A DNA stretch of 64,000 bases from Cryptomeria japonica. Taxonomy: Eukaryota; Streptophyta; Pinopsida; Cupressales; Cupressaceae. Below the pieces are notes generated by a model. The model made no database searches. It saw only the letters and a program-made list of their open reading frames with translations, and was not told the DNA's origin. Numbering within the stretch: the stretch's first letter is position 1; each line of letters opens with the position of its first letter. The translations under genes and the position numbers were made by a program. The stretch spans positions 219,364,997 to 219,428,996 of the forward strand of contig NC_081406.1 of NCBI RefSeq assembly GCF_030272615.1, read 5' to 3'. Below, piece by piece: positions 1 through 10,922 of this stretch.

Positions 1-173
1 CACCCTAATTGGTGCAAAGAGAGGGAGAGAGGGAGAGAGTGAGAAAGAGAGTTAATGAGAAAGGGGGAGAGGGAGGGGGAGGAGAGAGGGAGAGAATAAG
101 AGAGATATACACCTAAGAGAAGGGGAGAGTGAGATAGACAGGATGAGAGGGAGAGACTTTAGAGATAAAGAAT

Positions 174-219
<46 letters not shown>

Positions 220-334
220 AGTGAAAAAGAGAAAAGGAAGGGGGGAGGTAGGGAGAGAGTGGGAAAAAGATACACTTGACAGAAGGAGGAGAGTGAGATA
301 GAGAGATAGAGGCAGAGAGGGAGAGAGAGAGAGA

Positions 335-372
<38 letters not shown>
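1..372. repeat. Purine (GA)n simple-sequence outer arm
   Basis: This is nearly pure GAGA/GGGA sequence with uninterrupted (GA)n runs at about 178-214 and 330-372. It forms the outer part of the left arm of the inverted repeat and pairs with the CT-rich tract at 2236-2740. Ser/Leu-rich open frames across it are low-complexity artefacts. Confidence 0.9.
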
Positions 373-377
<5 letters not shown>

Positions 378-783
378 CATGGAACATTGTTTAGGCACAT
401 AGCGTGTTGATGGAAGATTCGACTAACATAGTGTGTTAGTCACTTTCGCTGATTCGTGGACTGCATGGCCGCCATTTCCTTTTGCCTCGCGAATCAGAAA
501 ATTCGACTAACATAGCATGTTAGTAGATTTTGCTGATTCATGGGCTATGTGGCCACCATTTTCTTTTGCCTTGCAAAACCTGTGAATTCAACTAACATGG
601 TGTGTTAGTCGCTTTCGCTGTTTCGCAGACTGCGTGGCCGCCATTTCTTTTTCTTCGCGAAACAATGAATTCGACTAACATAGCGTGTTAGTCGCTTTCA
701 CTAATTCGCGGGCTATGTGACACAAACGAAGTGACTACATCGGGGAAGCATATGCCGATAAGACCAAAAAAACCCAATAAGGA

Positions 784-950
784 GAGTAAGGTTAGTCAAT
801 CGCAACCGTTCATTGCACCTTACAGTGACAAGTTAGTCAATCGTGTTAGTGACAGGTTAGTCAATTGTGTTAGCGATAGGTTAGTACAACATGTTAGCGA
901 TAGTTTGGTCAATCGCAACTGTTCATTGCAAAATCGACGGTGTAAAACGT
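784..950. repeat. ~24-bp tandem subrepeats in the left arm
   Basis: Units of about 24 bp containing GTTAGTCAATCG and a GTGACAG or GCGATAG spacer repeat four to five times. The mirror stretch on the right arm (about 1663-1815) carries the same array with apparently one unit fewer. The arms have therefore changed copy number independently since the inverted duplication formed. Confidence 0.75.
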
Positions 951-1042
951 GCGACTAACACACATGTTAGTCGATCCGTACTATCATTTTGGACCTAGAA
1001 TAGACGCGTCCGGTGCAAGAAGACTCATCGGGATATCTTACG

Positions 1043-1590
1043 CTATCGGAGAAACATTTTTAGAGTTCTGCCAATACCCAATGGGCATAATGCCACAAAG
1101 GTCAAATCTATCAGGGAGACTATAACTATCGGAAGCAAGGAAAATACGCTATGCCGACGCCCGATGAAGCAATCAATGAAAGTTACGCCGATCAAAAATA
1201 AACTTAGGGATGTCATCTGGCTCCAAAACGACAGTACGAATTGACTAACACGCACGTTAGTTGTGAGTTTTACACCATCGATTTTGCAATAAATGGCTGC
1301 AATCGACTAACACGTCACTATCACACTCTACGAAAAGGTCTTTCTGGAGCCAAAATAGCTTCAGCCCATTCACTAACATGCATGTTAGTCAATCCGTACT
1401 ATCGTTTTGGAGCCAGATGACATCCCTAACTTTATTTATGATCGGCGTAACTTTCACCAATTGCTTCAGCGAGCGTCAGCATAGCGTATTTTCCTTGCTT
1501 CGGATAGTTATAGTCTCCCTGATAGATCTGACCTCTATGGCATTCTACCCATCAGGTATCGGCACAACTCTAAAAATGTTTCTCCGATAG
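1043..1590. other. Twin divergent 70-codon ORFs flanking the hairpin centre
   Basis: An open frame on the minus strand at 1043-1255 and one on the plus strand at 1378-1590 encode closely similar 70-residue peptides sharing motifs such as LSFWSQMTSL and TLKMFLR. The similarity follows directly from the inverted repeat. Both copies have stayed open despite substitutions, but the length is short enough for chance. No known domain is recognisable, and I do not claim they are expressed. The spacer between them (1261-1370) has no feature of its own. Confidence 0.25.
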
Positions 1591-2231
1591 CATAAGCTAT
1601 CCTGATGAGTCTTCTTGCATCGGACGTGTCTATTGTAGGTCCAAAATGATAGTACGAATCGACTAACACATGTGTTAGTCATGCGTTTTACACCGTCAAT
1701 TTTGCAATGAACGGCTGCGATTGACTAACCTGTCGCTAAAACAATTGACTAACCTGTCGCTAACACGATTGACTAACTTGTCACTGTAAGGTGCAATGAA
1801 CGACTGCGATTGACTAACCTTACTCTCCTTATTGGGTTGTTTCAGTCTTATCGGCGTATGCTTCCCCAATGTAGTCACTTCGTTTGTGTCACGCAACCTG
1901 CGAATCAGCGAAAGCGACTAACACACTATATTAGTCGAATTCGCTATTTCGCGAAGAAAAAGAAATGGCGGCCACGCAGTCCGCGAAACAGCGAAAGCGA
2001 CTAACACGCCATGTTAGTTGAATTCACAGGTTTCACAAGGCAAAAGAAAATGGCGGCCATGTAGCCCACAAATCAGCGAAATCTACTAACACGCTATGTT
2101 AGTCGAATTTACTATTTCGCGGGGCAAAAGGAAATGGCGGCCACGCAGTCTGCGAATCAGCGAAAGCGACTAACACGCTATGTTAGTCGAATCTTCCATC
2201 AACACGCTATGTGCCTAAACAATGTTCCATG

Positions 2232-2235
<4 letters not shown>

Positions 2236-2270
<35 letters not shown>

Positions 2271-2392
2271 TCTCTCCCTCTCTCTCCCATTCTTTCTTTC
2301 TTAAGTCTCTTTCCCTCTCTACCTCTATCTCTCTATCTCACTCTCCTCCTTCTGTCAAGTGTATCTTTTTCCCACTCTCTCCCTACCTCCCC

Positions 2393-2435
<43 letters not shown>

Positions 2436-2740
2436 TCTCTCCCATTCTTTCTCTCTTAAGTCTCTCTCCCTCTCTGCCTCTATCTCTCTATCTCACTCTC
2501 CTCCTCTGTCATGTGTATCTCTTTCCCACTCTCTCCCTACCTTCCCCACTCCCTTTCTCTTTTTCACTTACATCTCTCTCTCTCTCCAATTTTTTATCTC
2601 TTAAGTCTCTCCCTCTCAGTCTCTATCTCTCTATCTCTCTATCTCACTCTCCTCCTCTCTCAGGTCTATCTCTCTCCCATTCCCTCCCTCTCCTCCCCCT
2701 CTCTCCATCTCTTAGGTCTGTCTCTCTCCCATTACTTTGT
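2236..2740. repeat. Pyrimidine (CT)n simple-sequence outer arm
   Basis: This CT-rich tract has pure (CT)n runs near 2236-2268 and 2400-2432, interrupted by recurring TCTTAAGTCTCT and TCTCCCATTCTTT blocks at spacings of roughly 100-180 bp. It mirrors the GA tract at 1-372. The repeated blocks indicate internal tandem duplication of the arm end. Confidence 0.9.
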
Positions 2741-5435
2741 TGAGGGAATTTGCAAACGTATGGGGGAAGTGGACTTTTGATTACTTAAAAATGATTATGT
2801 TATTATGGACAATGATTTTTTAGTTTATTTAATAATGTTATTAAAGATAAATGTTTGGGCACTCAATTTGAAGATCTCAAACTAAATATTTCTTGTTGAT
2901 TGTGATGATAAATTTATTTTATTGTATTTCTATAAGTTAATATTTCTCCTATGATGATAAATTAGAGATTTGACCTTCACATAAAAATCTTACTAATATG
3001 AATATTGATAAGGAAAAGTGTTTTTCTATGAATGAACAAACTTCTTACCTTGGTAAATTTGTAGAGCATGGGTTAGAAATACTAGTTATTCATGGTGCAA
3101 ATGATGTTGAGATTATTCTTTAAATTCATTAATTAAATGTGTTGACCCTAATAATGTTGATTGTGAAGAGGTTTTGAACTCAAGGCAAAATCATTCTAGA
3201 ACTTATCCACAAGGGCGGTTCTATTGTGGATATTTTTTTATGAAGGAATTAAATTGGATAAAAACTCTAAAATCCTTACCTCTTCTTCAAACACATTTCA
3301 TATAGACTTACATCATGCTTGGATTGAAGGATTGAATTTTAATTTTGAGTCTAAAATGAAAAATAAATTCAACATTTGTAGTGGTAATATATTATAACTT
3401 TCTATCCATGAGTTTGATAAAAATGCATGTGATAGTGGATCTATTAATTTTATATGAATCATGACCTAGTTACAATGATGTGGATGAGTTGCAATATAAG
3501 ATGAAGATACATATCAATTTGATGCAACTCATATTGAGGAGGTGCCTTTGTATTAGCATTTTTGTTTTGGCGCACCTATGTATCATGATAGACATGATTT
3601 AGTTGGAATTTCTTTTGTCTCTATTTTTTTTAATTTTATTCTTCTAAAGTAGAGCTAAAATTAACTTTAATAGGTTAGACCTAGTGTACACTTAGGTATT
3701 CCTTCAACATAGTTCTCATGAAGATTTTGGATTTTATATGGAAGTAATAAATTATGTAAATTCCCATGATAGATCTTTTCTAATGGATTATGAATGCTTT
3801 CATTTCTTAGGTGGTAAAAAAGATATATTGATCTTTTTGAAACCTTATTTTGATGGAGTGTTCTTATTTTGTTGGTATAAAATATTTTATGATTAAAGTG
3901 TTCTATAGAAATTATCTTATGATTAAAGTATTCATAAAGATGAAGCTAACAATTGGTATGTCTCATGGTTTACTAATATTTCCTTTTAGGGTGAACTTAA
4001 ACAAGATTTTATAGAAAGATAGGCACTAAAAGAAATGAGAGAAGGAGAAGGAGATTATGAAGGTGGAGGAGGATAAGAAGGATAATAATAATTAGAAGAA
4101 TATGGAGAAGGAGAAGGAAAATGGGGAGGATGATGAAAAGCATGAGATGATGAGAAGGAAGGAAAGAGAAAGGATAACATTTCACGAATTTGAGCTTCAA
4201 GGAAGGAAGATCTAATTCTTTAATTTCATGCATTTATTCAAAAGGAAAATGTTATTATTTATATGAATCCTACAAGTTATGAATTAATTTGCAAAAAAAA
4301 ATGACCAACCAATTATAAATAAAAGCAAATAAATCAAGGATAGCCAAATAAAGGGTAAGAAAAAATCCAAAAACGAAGCTCTTTATAGATAAATATGTTT
4401 TATATTTAAATTATAATTTTTTAGATATTGATGGATTAGATCTATTTCTCTTATATATATTTGGTTAGAGTCATTAGGACAACAAAAATTAATGTGTAGA
4501 ATATTATGAAGCTTTGGTATAGAAGGAAATAAAAACTATACTGTAGGATATTACACTTAGTAAACACAAAATAAAATTCAAGGTAGGGAAATTTTAAGAA
4601 CATAATGAAGAGTACACCCAAGAATCATATAATTAAAATAAAGATTGAAAAAATATTTCCTTTCATGAGCTAACAAAATAAGTTGCAAAAAATGGTGATG
4701 AATTAAATAGGGTTATAGACATATAAAAGGTACAATATAAAAACATCCACATGATTGTGAGGTCAAAGATTCATAGAAGAAACCTACATGGAGGCATGAT
4801 ACTAAATATAACAATTAAATAAATCACTATGGATCAACATAGAATCAACATGGACCTACAAAAAAATATTGACATTGAATAGAAGTAATGACTAAATTTA
4901 AGGTGAAAAGAAAGAATAGCTATGGAAATAATAGAATAAAATAGAGGTTAAAATAATGATCAAGCTCTAGATCTTTCTATCATCAAGGTAAAAATATTAC
5001 AAGATCACCTATGGATGGTTTGATAATAGGGAATTTCATCATACTTCTAATGAATTGTAGTGGTCTTACTATTGACTTCCTCCCATATTTGATAGTTGAA
5101 ACATGTTAAAGAGAGATGGAATGTAATGCATCTATAGAGATTATATTATAATTTAATAGGTGGATAGGGATGCCAGCATTGACACACATCTCTTAAGTTG
5201 TTTATATTAAATCATTTTTTTTTTTTTGTAATTTACTAGATTAGGTGATGAGTAGGCTTACAGTGGGATTAGTGATTTAATCCCACATTATGTTATTATG
5301 AAGTATACATAAAGGAGGTAAATATCATTACAAGGATAAGTGAAGAGTATGATGTGTACTAATAAATCTTGGAGATATAGTGTAGATTAGATTCTTCTAA
5401 AGGGAATTTGGTGGTGTTAACCTACCTTAAGGGCC
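2741..5435. other. AT-rich non-coding stretch
   Basis: I see no intact gene here. The sequence is AT-rich, with an A/G-rich patch at 4020-4200 whose minus-strand Leu/Ile/His-rich frame is compositional, and a T-run at about 5210. A possible degraded coding remnant lies at 3514-3896 and is listed separately. Confidence 0.6.
3514..3896 (+). pseudogene. Possible degraded TE coding remnant
   Basis: Two plus-strand open stretches look protein-like. About 3514-3630 carries motifs such as HIEEVPLY and FGAPMYHDRHD, interrupted by a TAG. About 3705-3896 is free of stops and contains FGFYMEVINYV and LMDYECFHFLGG. They are in different frames, and upstream sequence (3000-3300) has similar short broken pieces. 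This would fit an old retroelement coding region with many frameshifts, but I do not recognise the family and give it low weight. Confidence 0.25.
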
Positions 5436-5720
5436 TATTTTATTTAGGGATATATTAGTGAAAATCCCAAGCAAAAGAATGATAATGAAATTAGTGACAA
5501 TCCCATGCTTATCATGTATACTTGAATTATCTATATAATGCATACCATTATTAAAGAAAAATAACCACCGTAACGATATATTCTATTTAGGGATATATTA
5601 GTGAAAATCCCAAGCAAAAGAATGATAATGAAATTAATGACAATCCCATGCTTATCATATATACTTGAATTATCTATATAATGCATACCGTTATTAAAGA
5701 AAAATAACCACCGTCACGAT
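5436..5720. repeat. 143-bp tandem duplication
   Basis: Two adjacent copies (about 5436-5577 and 5579-5720, offset exactly 143 bp) are almost identical. Both contain TTTAGGGATATATTAGTG, AAGCAAAAGAATGATAATG and AAATAACCACCGT. Few substitutions separate them, so this is a recent duplication inside an otherwise old sequence. Confidence 0.9.
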
Positions 5721-7390
5721 CAATGGGAATGGTCGACATTTAGATCCATACCATCTAGAGATGGGAAGGATCACATGTCATGCATTTAGGGAATTCACAT
5801 ATCTAAAAGAATCTATGCTATTTCCTTGGATTGTTGATCCTTAAAATACTTACCAATTATATTTTATTTAGATGAAACACTTATTGTTAGATCAATATAA
5901 TACGTTCATCGATCTCAGAAATAGTATCCCACCCAACACTATCAACTATCTAGAAGTTGTTGTTAGGGTAGGGGAAGTTTGGGAGAGCTATCTGGGGGGC
6001 CTTCCCTGACAACCACAAAATGGACCAATAATTGAATAATAAACCTAACATATAAATTATAAATAATAGATTCAAATCTTAACCAATACATATTAGATTT
6101 AATAATTATATACATATTTTCTATTATGTATCTTAATCTTCTAATATAAAAAAAATATAGCCAAAAATTATTTATAAACTAGGCCCATAATATATTAGAG
6201 GACCTTATATTATAAACCAAAATAATTGTATATCTTAATCTTTTTTATTCAAATGCAACTTTTCATTCTTGTCTCCTATAAAAATAATTTTAGTTGAGAA
6301 TTTTATAATAACAAAAGATCTATTAAAATCTATAATTTAATTTTAAATTTTAGATATAATTAAACATTATAAAAGAAGGGTATTCTTCGTAAATTATTGA
6401 AAATGGGTTGAGAAAAGAATAATTTAATCCTATATGATAGGGATGCATATATGGGAGTAGTTCCAATTTATTCTCAATAGCAAGATATATCAAGATTCAT
6501 CTTTGATGAGTATGATCAATAAAGAGACCCATATAGCTTATTTTTCTTAACCAAGCAAAAGGCTTTGACCACTACTTGTTCTACATTGAATTACTTCTAA
6601 TGGGGTTAGTTTCATAATGCAAGCAAAAAAGTAATAGTCCCAAGATCATCACTTAAACTTGAATTTTTTATATAATACAAGTCAATAGGAGGGAATAATA
6701 ACTAGTTTGATGGGATTGACCTACATTTAATATCCATGTCATCTAGAGATAGGAATGATCGCATGCCATGCATCGGGGATTATTATAGCTATGTTAATCT
6801 ATTATTCTTGTCTTGGAATGTTGAACCTTAAAATGCTCACTAATTTCTTTAAGAGATTACATCGAGTCTCTTAACATAAGGTTTTGGAAAAGTTGTATCC
6901 TATAGGGTTTGGCTATAATATTAACTAAGATAAAAAGATATTAAGATGACTGACAAATTTTTGTGTAATTAAAATAATGTATTAAAAAATAATGAAAAAA
7001 CTATTATAATTTGACATACAATTTAAAATTAGTATTAGTCTAAACGAAAATAAATAAATCACACTAAACAATTAAAAAATCCATTTACAAAACATATTGA
7101 ATAATAATTTCCAACACACAAATTAGAAATGATAAATTCAAATCTACCTATTAAATTTATAAATTGTATACACATTTTTTATTATGATATATGATAGAAA
7201 TAGAAAAGTAGAACTAACAATAGTAAACTAGACCAACCAAAAGAATTATATATTTTATTCTTTCTTATTCAAAAACCACATCCAATCCTTACTCTACTGG
7301 AAAGATGCTTGTCTACAAATAATTACAGTTGAGAAGGTTATAGTAACAAAATATCTTCAAATCTATAAATTTATAGATCAAAAAGAAGGA
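5580..7390. repeat. Diverged ~0.8-kb direct duplication
   Basis: The segment at about 5580-6390 is echoed at about 6590-7390, at an offset of roughly 1.0 kb, by an older copy. Shared order of blocks: ATCTAGAGAT-GGAA-GATC near 5755 and 6730; TTGTTGATCC/TTGAACCTTAAAAT near 5835 and 6810; ATAATAGATTCAAATC near 6065 and 7130; and the block around AGTTGAGAA near 6294 and 7330. No coding sequence lies in either copy. Confidence 0.65.
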
Positions 7391-9098
7391 AGAATATATC
7401 ATGCAAACTTTGTGGATAAGCTTGCAGCAATTGAATCCATATTCATGTAAAGCCATCTATTTCAGTAGTTTGTCTTGCTGAGAAAAATCCAATCTTTGGT
7501 CATCTCCATCAAGGGTACGAAACCATCTATTTAAAAAGAGATTGTGAATACCATGACAAAACAAAAATGAACAATATAATGGACTGTTGCAGCTAGATTC
7601 TCACCAAAACTAAGCTTGTCCATTCCATTTATTGTTTGTTTTACCCCTTTTCAATGGGTCTGGAAGACAAGCGAGACAAGGCTTATTTTAGGAGCAGGCT
7701 GGGAGGACGATAGTAAAAATCGCAAAGTCTGGATTTACACTTGCCAATCGCATTTGGCTGAAGGTTTCTATATCTTTTACAAATGTATTTTGTCCATATC
7801 TTGTAAAAATATGGCAGAATAGCTACAGTCGAATGGATTCCTCAACGTTCCAAAATGTACGCATGTCTGTGGACATTTGCTTAGCTTCACAATTTGGTAC
7901 TAGGTCACATTAATACCCGCTGATCAAAACAATCCAAGAAAACCCACGATACAATTCCCAGCCAGGCGTGGTGGGAAGAGAAAGGCTGGAGTGAGTCGAT
8001 TCCATAAGGGATCGATTCCCAGCTTGAAAGGGAGATTTGACCAATTCCAAAATTTGATAAGGGCAGCTGCTAACCACGTCAAACAGAAAAAAAGAACCAA
8101 AATCAGCGATGAAATATCCAAGCAAACGAAAAATAAGAAAGAAACAGCATTGCGATTTGGCAAAACATGGTAAGGAGAGATGATTTCCATGGCAAAATAT
8201 AATTGCGGTCCTTACTGGTGCTACCTCCGTCTCATTTCAACTATTGAGCTCTTCAACCCCAAAAGACTCGAAGATCTGCAACATCGTATGAGGCGTTACC
8301 AAAACCAGACATTGATCTTTTCGGATGATCTGCACACAAAAACACTCTGCCTTGCAGAAGCAAACTCCGCCTTCCTATTTCCAACACCAGTTATGGCAGC
8401 CAATGACGAGATCCAGGGTTTCCTTCAGTCTTCTCCATCTAAAAATTCACCAAACAGAATCAAACAAACAGAAAACCCCAATTCCCTCACCCTGACTCTA
8501 AACTTGAGCATCAGAAAATGAAAATGGAATTCAATAGCGGTCTAATTCAAAAAATATGTTTGAAATTATGTTTGGGCAGGAGCGGGAGAGGAGTTTTAAA
8601 ATTCAAATTCAAATTTGACCGAGAGAGTGGCCGACAAATGTTAGCCGCATGCAATTGCTTTCTGTCAACTGCAAACAGCAACATGCCTCCATGTCAGAAG
8701 CTCGATGGTGGGTCCCAAAACGTTTATATGGTGCTATATGGCATGAAAGGGCATGCGATTTTAGGGAGCCGCATCATGGCATGGCATGCCGTTTTGGAGC
8801 CAGAATAGCTACAACCCAAATGAACAGTATATAATTTGTATCAATTTGAATCTATTCAATGTGGGGATTCTTGCGAGACCCCTTCTATATTATGTATAAC
8901 CATTCCTTCAAGCATTTTTTAACAATACCAACTGAATAACTGCTCCAGATACATCTAAAACGTTCAGGTTTTCTGCCTTTTTCATGAGCTTATCAATGTC
9001 ATCAATATCAATCAATGTTGTATGGAGCTGCTTCAACATTGAACTTGGCAGCCATGAGATGCTTAAACAAGATGGACGTCGACATACTCTGCTGCTAT
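7391..9098. other. Unassigned stretch with short unconvincing ORFs
   Basis: Open frames of 60-113 codons occur on both strands, for example plus 7616-7822 and plus 8180-8521, but none has a recognisable domain. On the minus strand about 8300-8410 reads as a Ser/Ala/Arg-rich peptide (SLAAITGVGN, then SVFVCRSSEK) resembling the end of a plastid transit peptide. It has an in-frame stop upstream and no convincing start or splice donor. The stretch could hold a promoter or first exon of a neighbouring gene, but I cannot support one. Confidence 0.3.
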
Positions 9099-9630
9099 AT
9101 GTTACCAGAAACGAGAAACGAGAAAAGCAACAATAACTGCAATGTAACGAGAAACAGAAGTTTAAAGGTTGGGTATAAGAAACAGATTATATATATATAT
9201 AATAAAATTAATTTTAAAAATAAAAATTATAAAACATATCTCTATAAAAATTTTAAACATTCTTTGATTTCATTCTTTCATTTTAAAATAATTTGTATAA
9301 AATATTTCACTTAATTTTGACTTACAAAAATTGCAAATTAATGTTAACTTCAGCTTGAGCTTTATTGGCATTTATAAACTAATGTAAACTCTACCTCTAA
9401 ATTGACGAAAAGATAAAATTATCTAAATTTTTATTTAAATTTTAATGGCAACTGCTAGAAAAACAAAAATCATTACTGAAACGGAGATAAAAATATCTTA
9501 GTTTTTATTTAAATTTTAAAGGCAACTGCTAGAAAAACAAAAATCATTGCTGAAACGGCCGTCCGCAACGGGAAACCCGTTTCTGCCGTCGAAACGCGAA
9601 ACGGAAGTCTCCCGTCGCGTTTCTGGTAAC
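9099..9630. mobile_element. Small element with GTTACCAGAAACG terminal inverted repeats
   Basis: GTTACCAGAAACG at 9099-9111 is matched by its exact reverse complement at 9618-9630. Further AAACG/CGTTTC motifs lie just inside both ends. The interior is AT-rich and non-coding and includes a 74-bp tandem duplication (about 9418-9565, marked by GGCAACTGCTAG at 9447 and 9521). No clear target-site duplication is visible, so I call it a MITE-like element with moderate confidence. Confidence 0.5.
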
Positions 9631-9718
9631 TAGGCGGAGTCTGCTGCAACAAGTAGATCCACAATAAGAACATTGCTTTTCTCCAGGTCCACATTGTGGC
9701 CGCTACAAAATTGCTATG

Positions 9719-9856
9719 GAACATCTTCTGCAACAACTTTGTGACTGTTGTGGAATGACTTCTGATGCAACTGTGTGATTGTTGTGGAACAACTTCTACA
9801 GCAACTGTATGACTGTTGTGGAATGACTTGTGCAGCAATTATGTAGCTACTGTGGA
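9719..9856. repeat. ~35-bp tandem repeat, four copies
   Basis: Four consecutive degenerate units share the pattern ACTTCTGCAGCAACTGTGTGA followed within a few bases by TGTTGTGGAA. The minus-strand open frame across this region (9509-9838) is created by the repeat and is not treated as a gene. Confidence 0.75.
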
Positions 9857-10836
9857 AGAGTGTCTCCCTTAGCTGTTTAGCTGTTTTAACCATCTCATCC
9901 TCATTATGGTGGCTCAGCTTACCTTTGCATTTCTCTATGAATTTATTCTCATATTACAGCTCTGACTTCTCCAAACAGACCAGAAGTGATATTAAAGGGT
10001 ACGGTTTATAGGTTGTCATTTTGACATGTTACTTCTTGTTGTTGGAATCTGGAGTGCACTCTGTTGTAGACAATGCATTTCTAACCAGATTTGTGAGGTG
10101 AATAATTACTTGCAGGTGATGATAAGAGTTCTGCGTGCTGATGAAATTTTTCTCTCAAGTCCTTTACAGTGTTCCCTACATGTTGAGTCAACCCAAATTT
10201 TACATCTATTTGGGGTTGAACCTGGTTCTTTTGTGTGGCAACACTCCCAACCTCAATCATTAGACTACAATCTTATTTGATTATGCTTGGTAGCATTTGA
10301 TTATCTTGCTTTATTTTCTTAAGATTAGTGCCCTCAAGTCTAGTTTTTGTTGTTCTAGTAAATAATTCTTCACAATGTAATTATTTTTCTTCTCAATTTA
10401 AGAAATGCTGATATTTACATTCTCAACTTTCAAAGGAAGGATTTGTGGAGAAGTTCATTTGCCAATTTGGCAGTAATTTGTCATTCATATTCTGTAGGTA
10501 TCCAATTTGTATCTGTGTTTCATCAATAAAGTTGTAATGTTGGAATACCATTTTAGTTGCCTTTTATGTAGCTTAACTGTTAGTGGATGGTTATAAATTG
10601 GGCATGAATAGATCTCATGCACTAGCTAATATTTTTATTAATTAGAGCATGTCTGAATTCTTTTTGTTCTTTTGGGGATGCTCGGAGATATTAGATGCGA
10701 TCGAACAAATTATTTTGTGACAGACCTGAAGTTTCTCTAAGATGGTACTTTTAACAGTTACAAAGTTGGAATGAACTTGTTGAAATATATTTCCAGAATT
10801 GAATGTATCGTTTAAATGTAATGCTTTGTATTACAG
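9857..10836. other. Non-coding, probably intron or 5' region of DGP3
   Basis: T-rich sequence of intron character. A 24-codon open run from the ATG at 10026 ends in a GT donor-like site but is in the wrong phase for the exon at 10837. I see no other feature. Confidence 0.4.
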
Positions 10837-10922
10837 TTCCAGATTTAGCTCGGCAAAGGCACCTATTCTGTTCAAAAGATACAGATTGATCACATGTATT
10901 TCTGAATCTTCAGAGAAAAATG
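10837..10922 (+). CDS. DGP3: DGP3 tentative exon: transit-peptide region
   Basis: A good acceptor (TTGTATTACAG) and donor (G|GTATGT) bound 86 bp. It is open in only one frame, encoding a Ser/Arg/Lys-rich peptide (start [14 protein letters not shown], end CISESSEKN) typical of the end of a plastid transit peptide. It enters needing two bases from an upstream exon and leaves one base (G). The upstream exon with the ATG was not identified. Confidence 0.55.

Larger units (their letters stand above)
421..2190. repeat. Dispersed GACTAAC/GTTAGTC mini-palindromes
   Basis: About twelve short palindromes of the form GACTAAC-N6/7-GTTAGTC, exact or near-exact, occur at about 421, 505, 590, 673, 953, 1243, 1371, 1661, 1919, 1999, 2083 and 2168. 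Each can form a small hairpin, so the element is a set of hairpins nested inside one long hairpin. Between them recurs a block of about 80 bp carrying a TTCGC motif and ATGGCGGCC or its complement. Confidence 0.85.
1..2740. mobile_element. Foldback-type element, two ~1.3-kb inverted arms
   Basis: The first 1.26 kb and the stretch from about 1371 to 2740 are reverse complements of each other, at roughly 90% by eye, around a spacer of about 110 bp (1261-1370). Matching landmarks include the start of the simple repeat (about 373 against 2236), the ATGGCGGCC-type blocks, and the CTATCGGAGAAAC/GTTTCTCCGATAG blocks at 1045-1057 and 1577-1589. The right arm runs about 130 bp further than the left, so the left end is probably cut by the window edge and no target duplication can be checked. 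No transposase was found. The structure fits a non-autonomous foldback or Mutator-like element. The superfamily is not shown by the sequence. Confidence 0.75.

Noticed and set aside
2211-2780. Long Ser/Leu/Pro-rich open frames
   Set aside because: They are (CT)n simple sequence read in several overlapping frames, mirrored by the GA tract at 159-398. No coding signal.
4009-4233. Minus-strand Leu/Ile-rich ORF that looks like a membrane protein
   Set aside because: It is a translation of an A/G-rich low-complexity patch, with no start context and no homology that I recognise.
8180-8521. 113-codon plus-strand ORF as first DGP3 exon
   Set aside because: Composition is not transit-peptide-like, and no donor gives the two-base phase needed by the exon at 10837.
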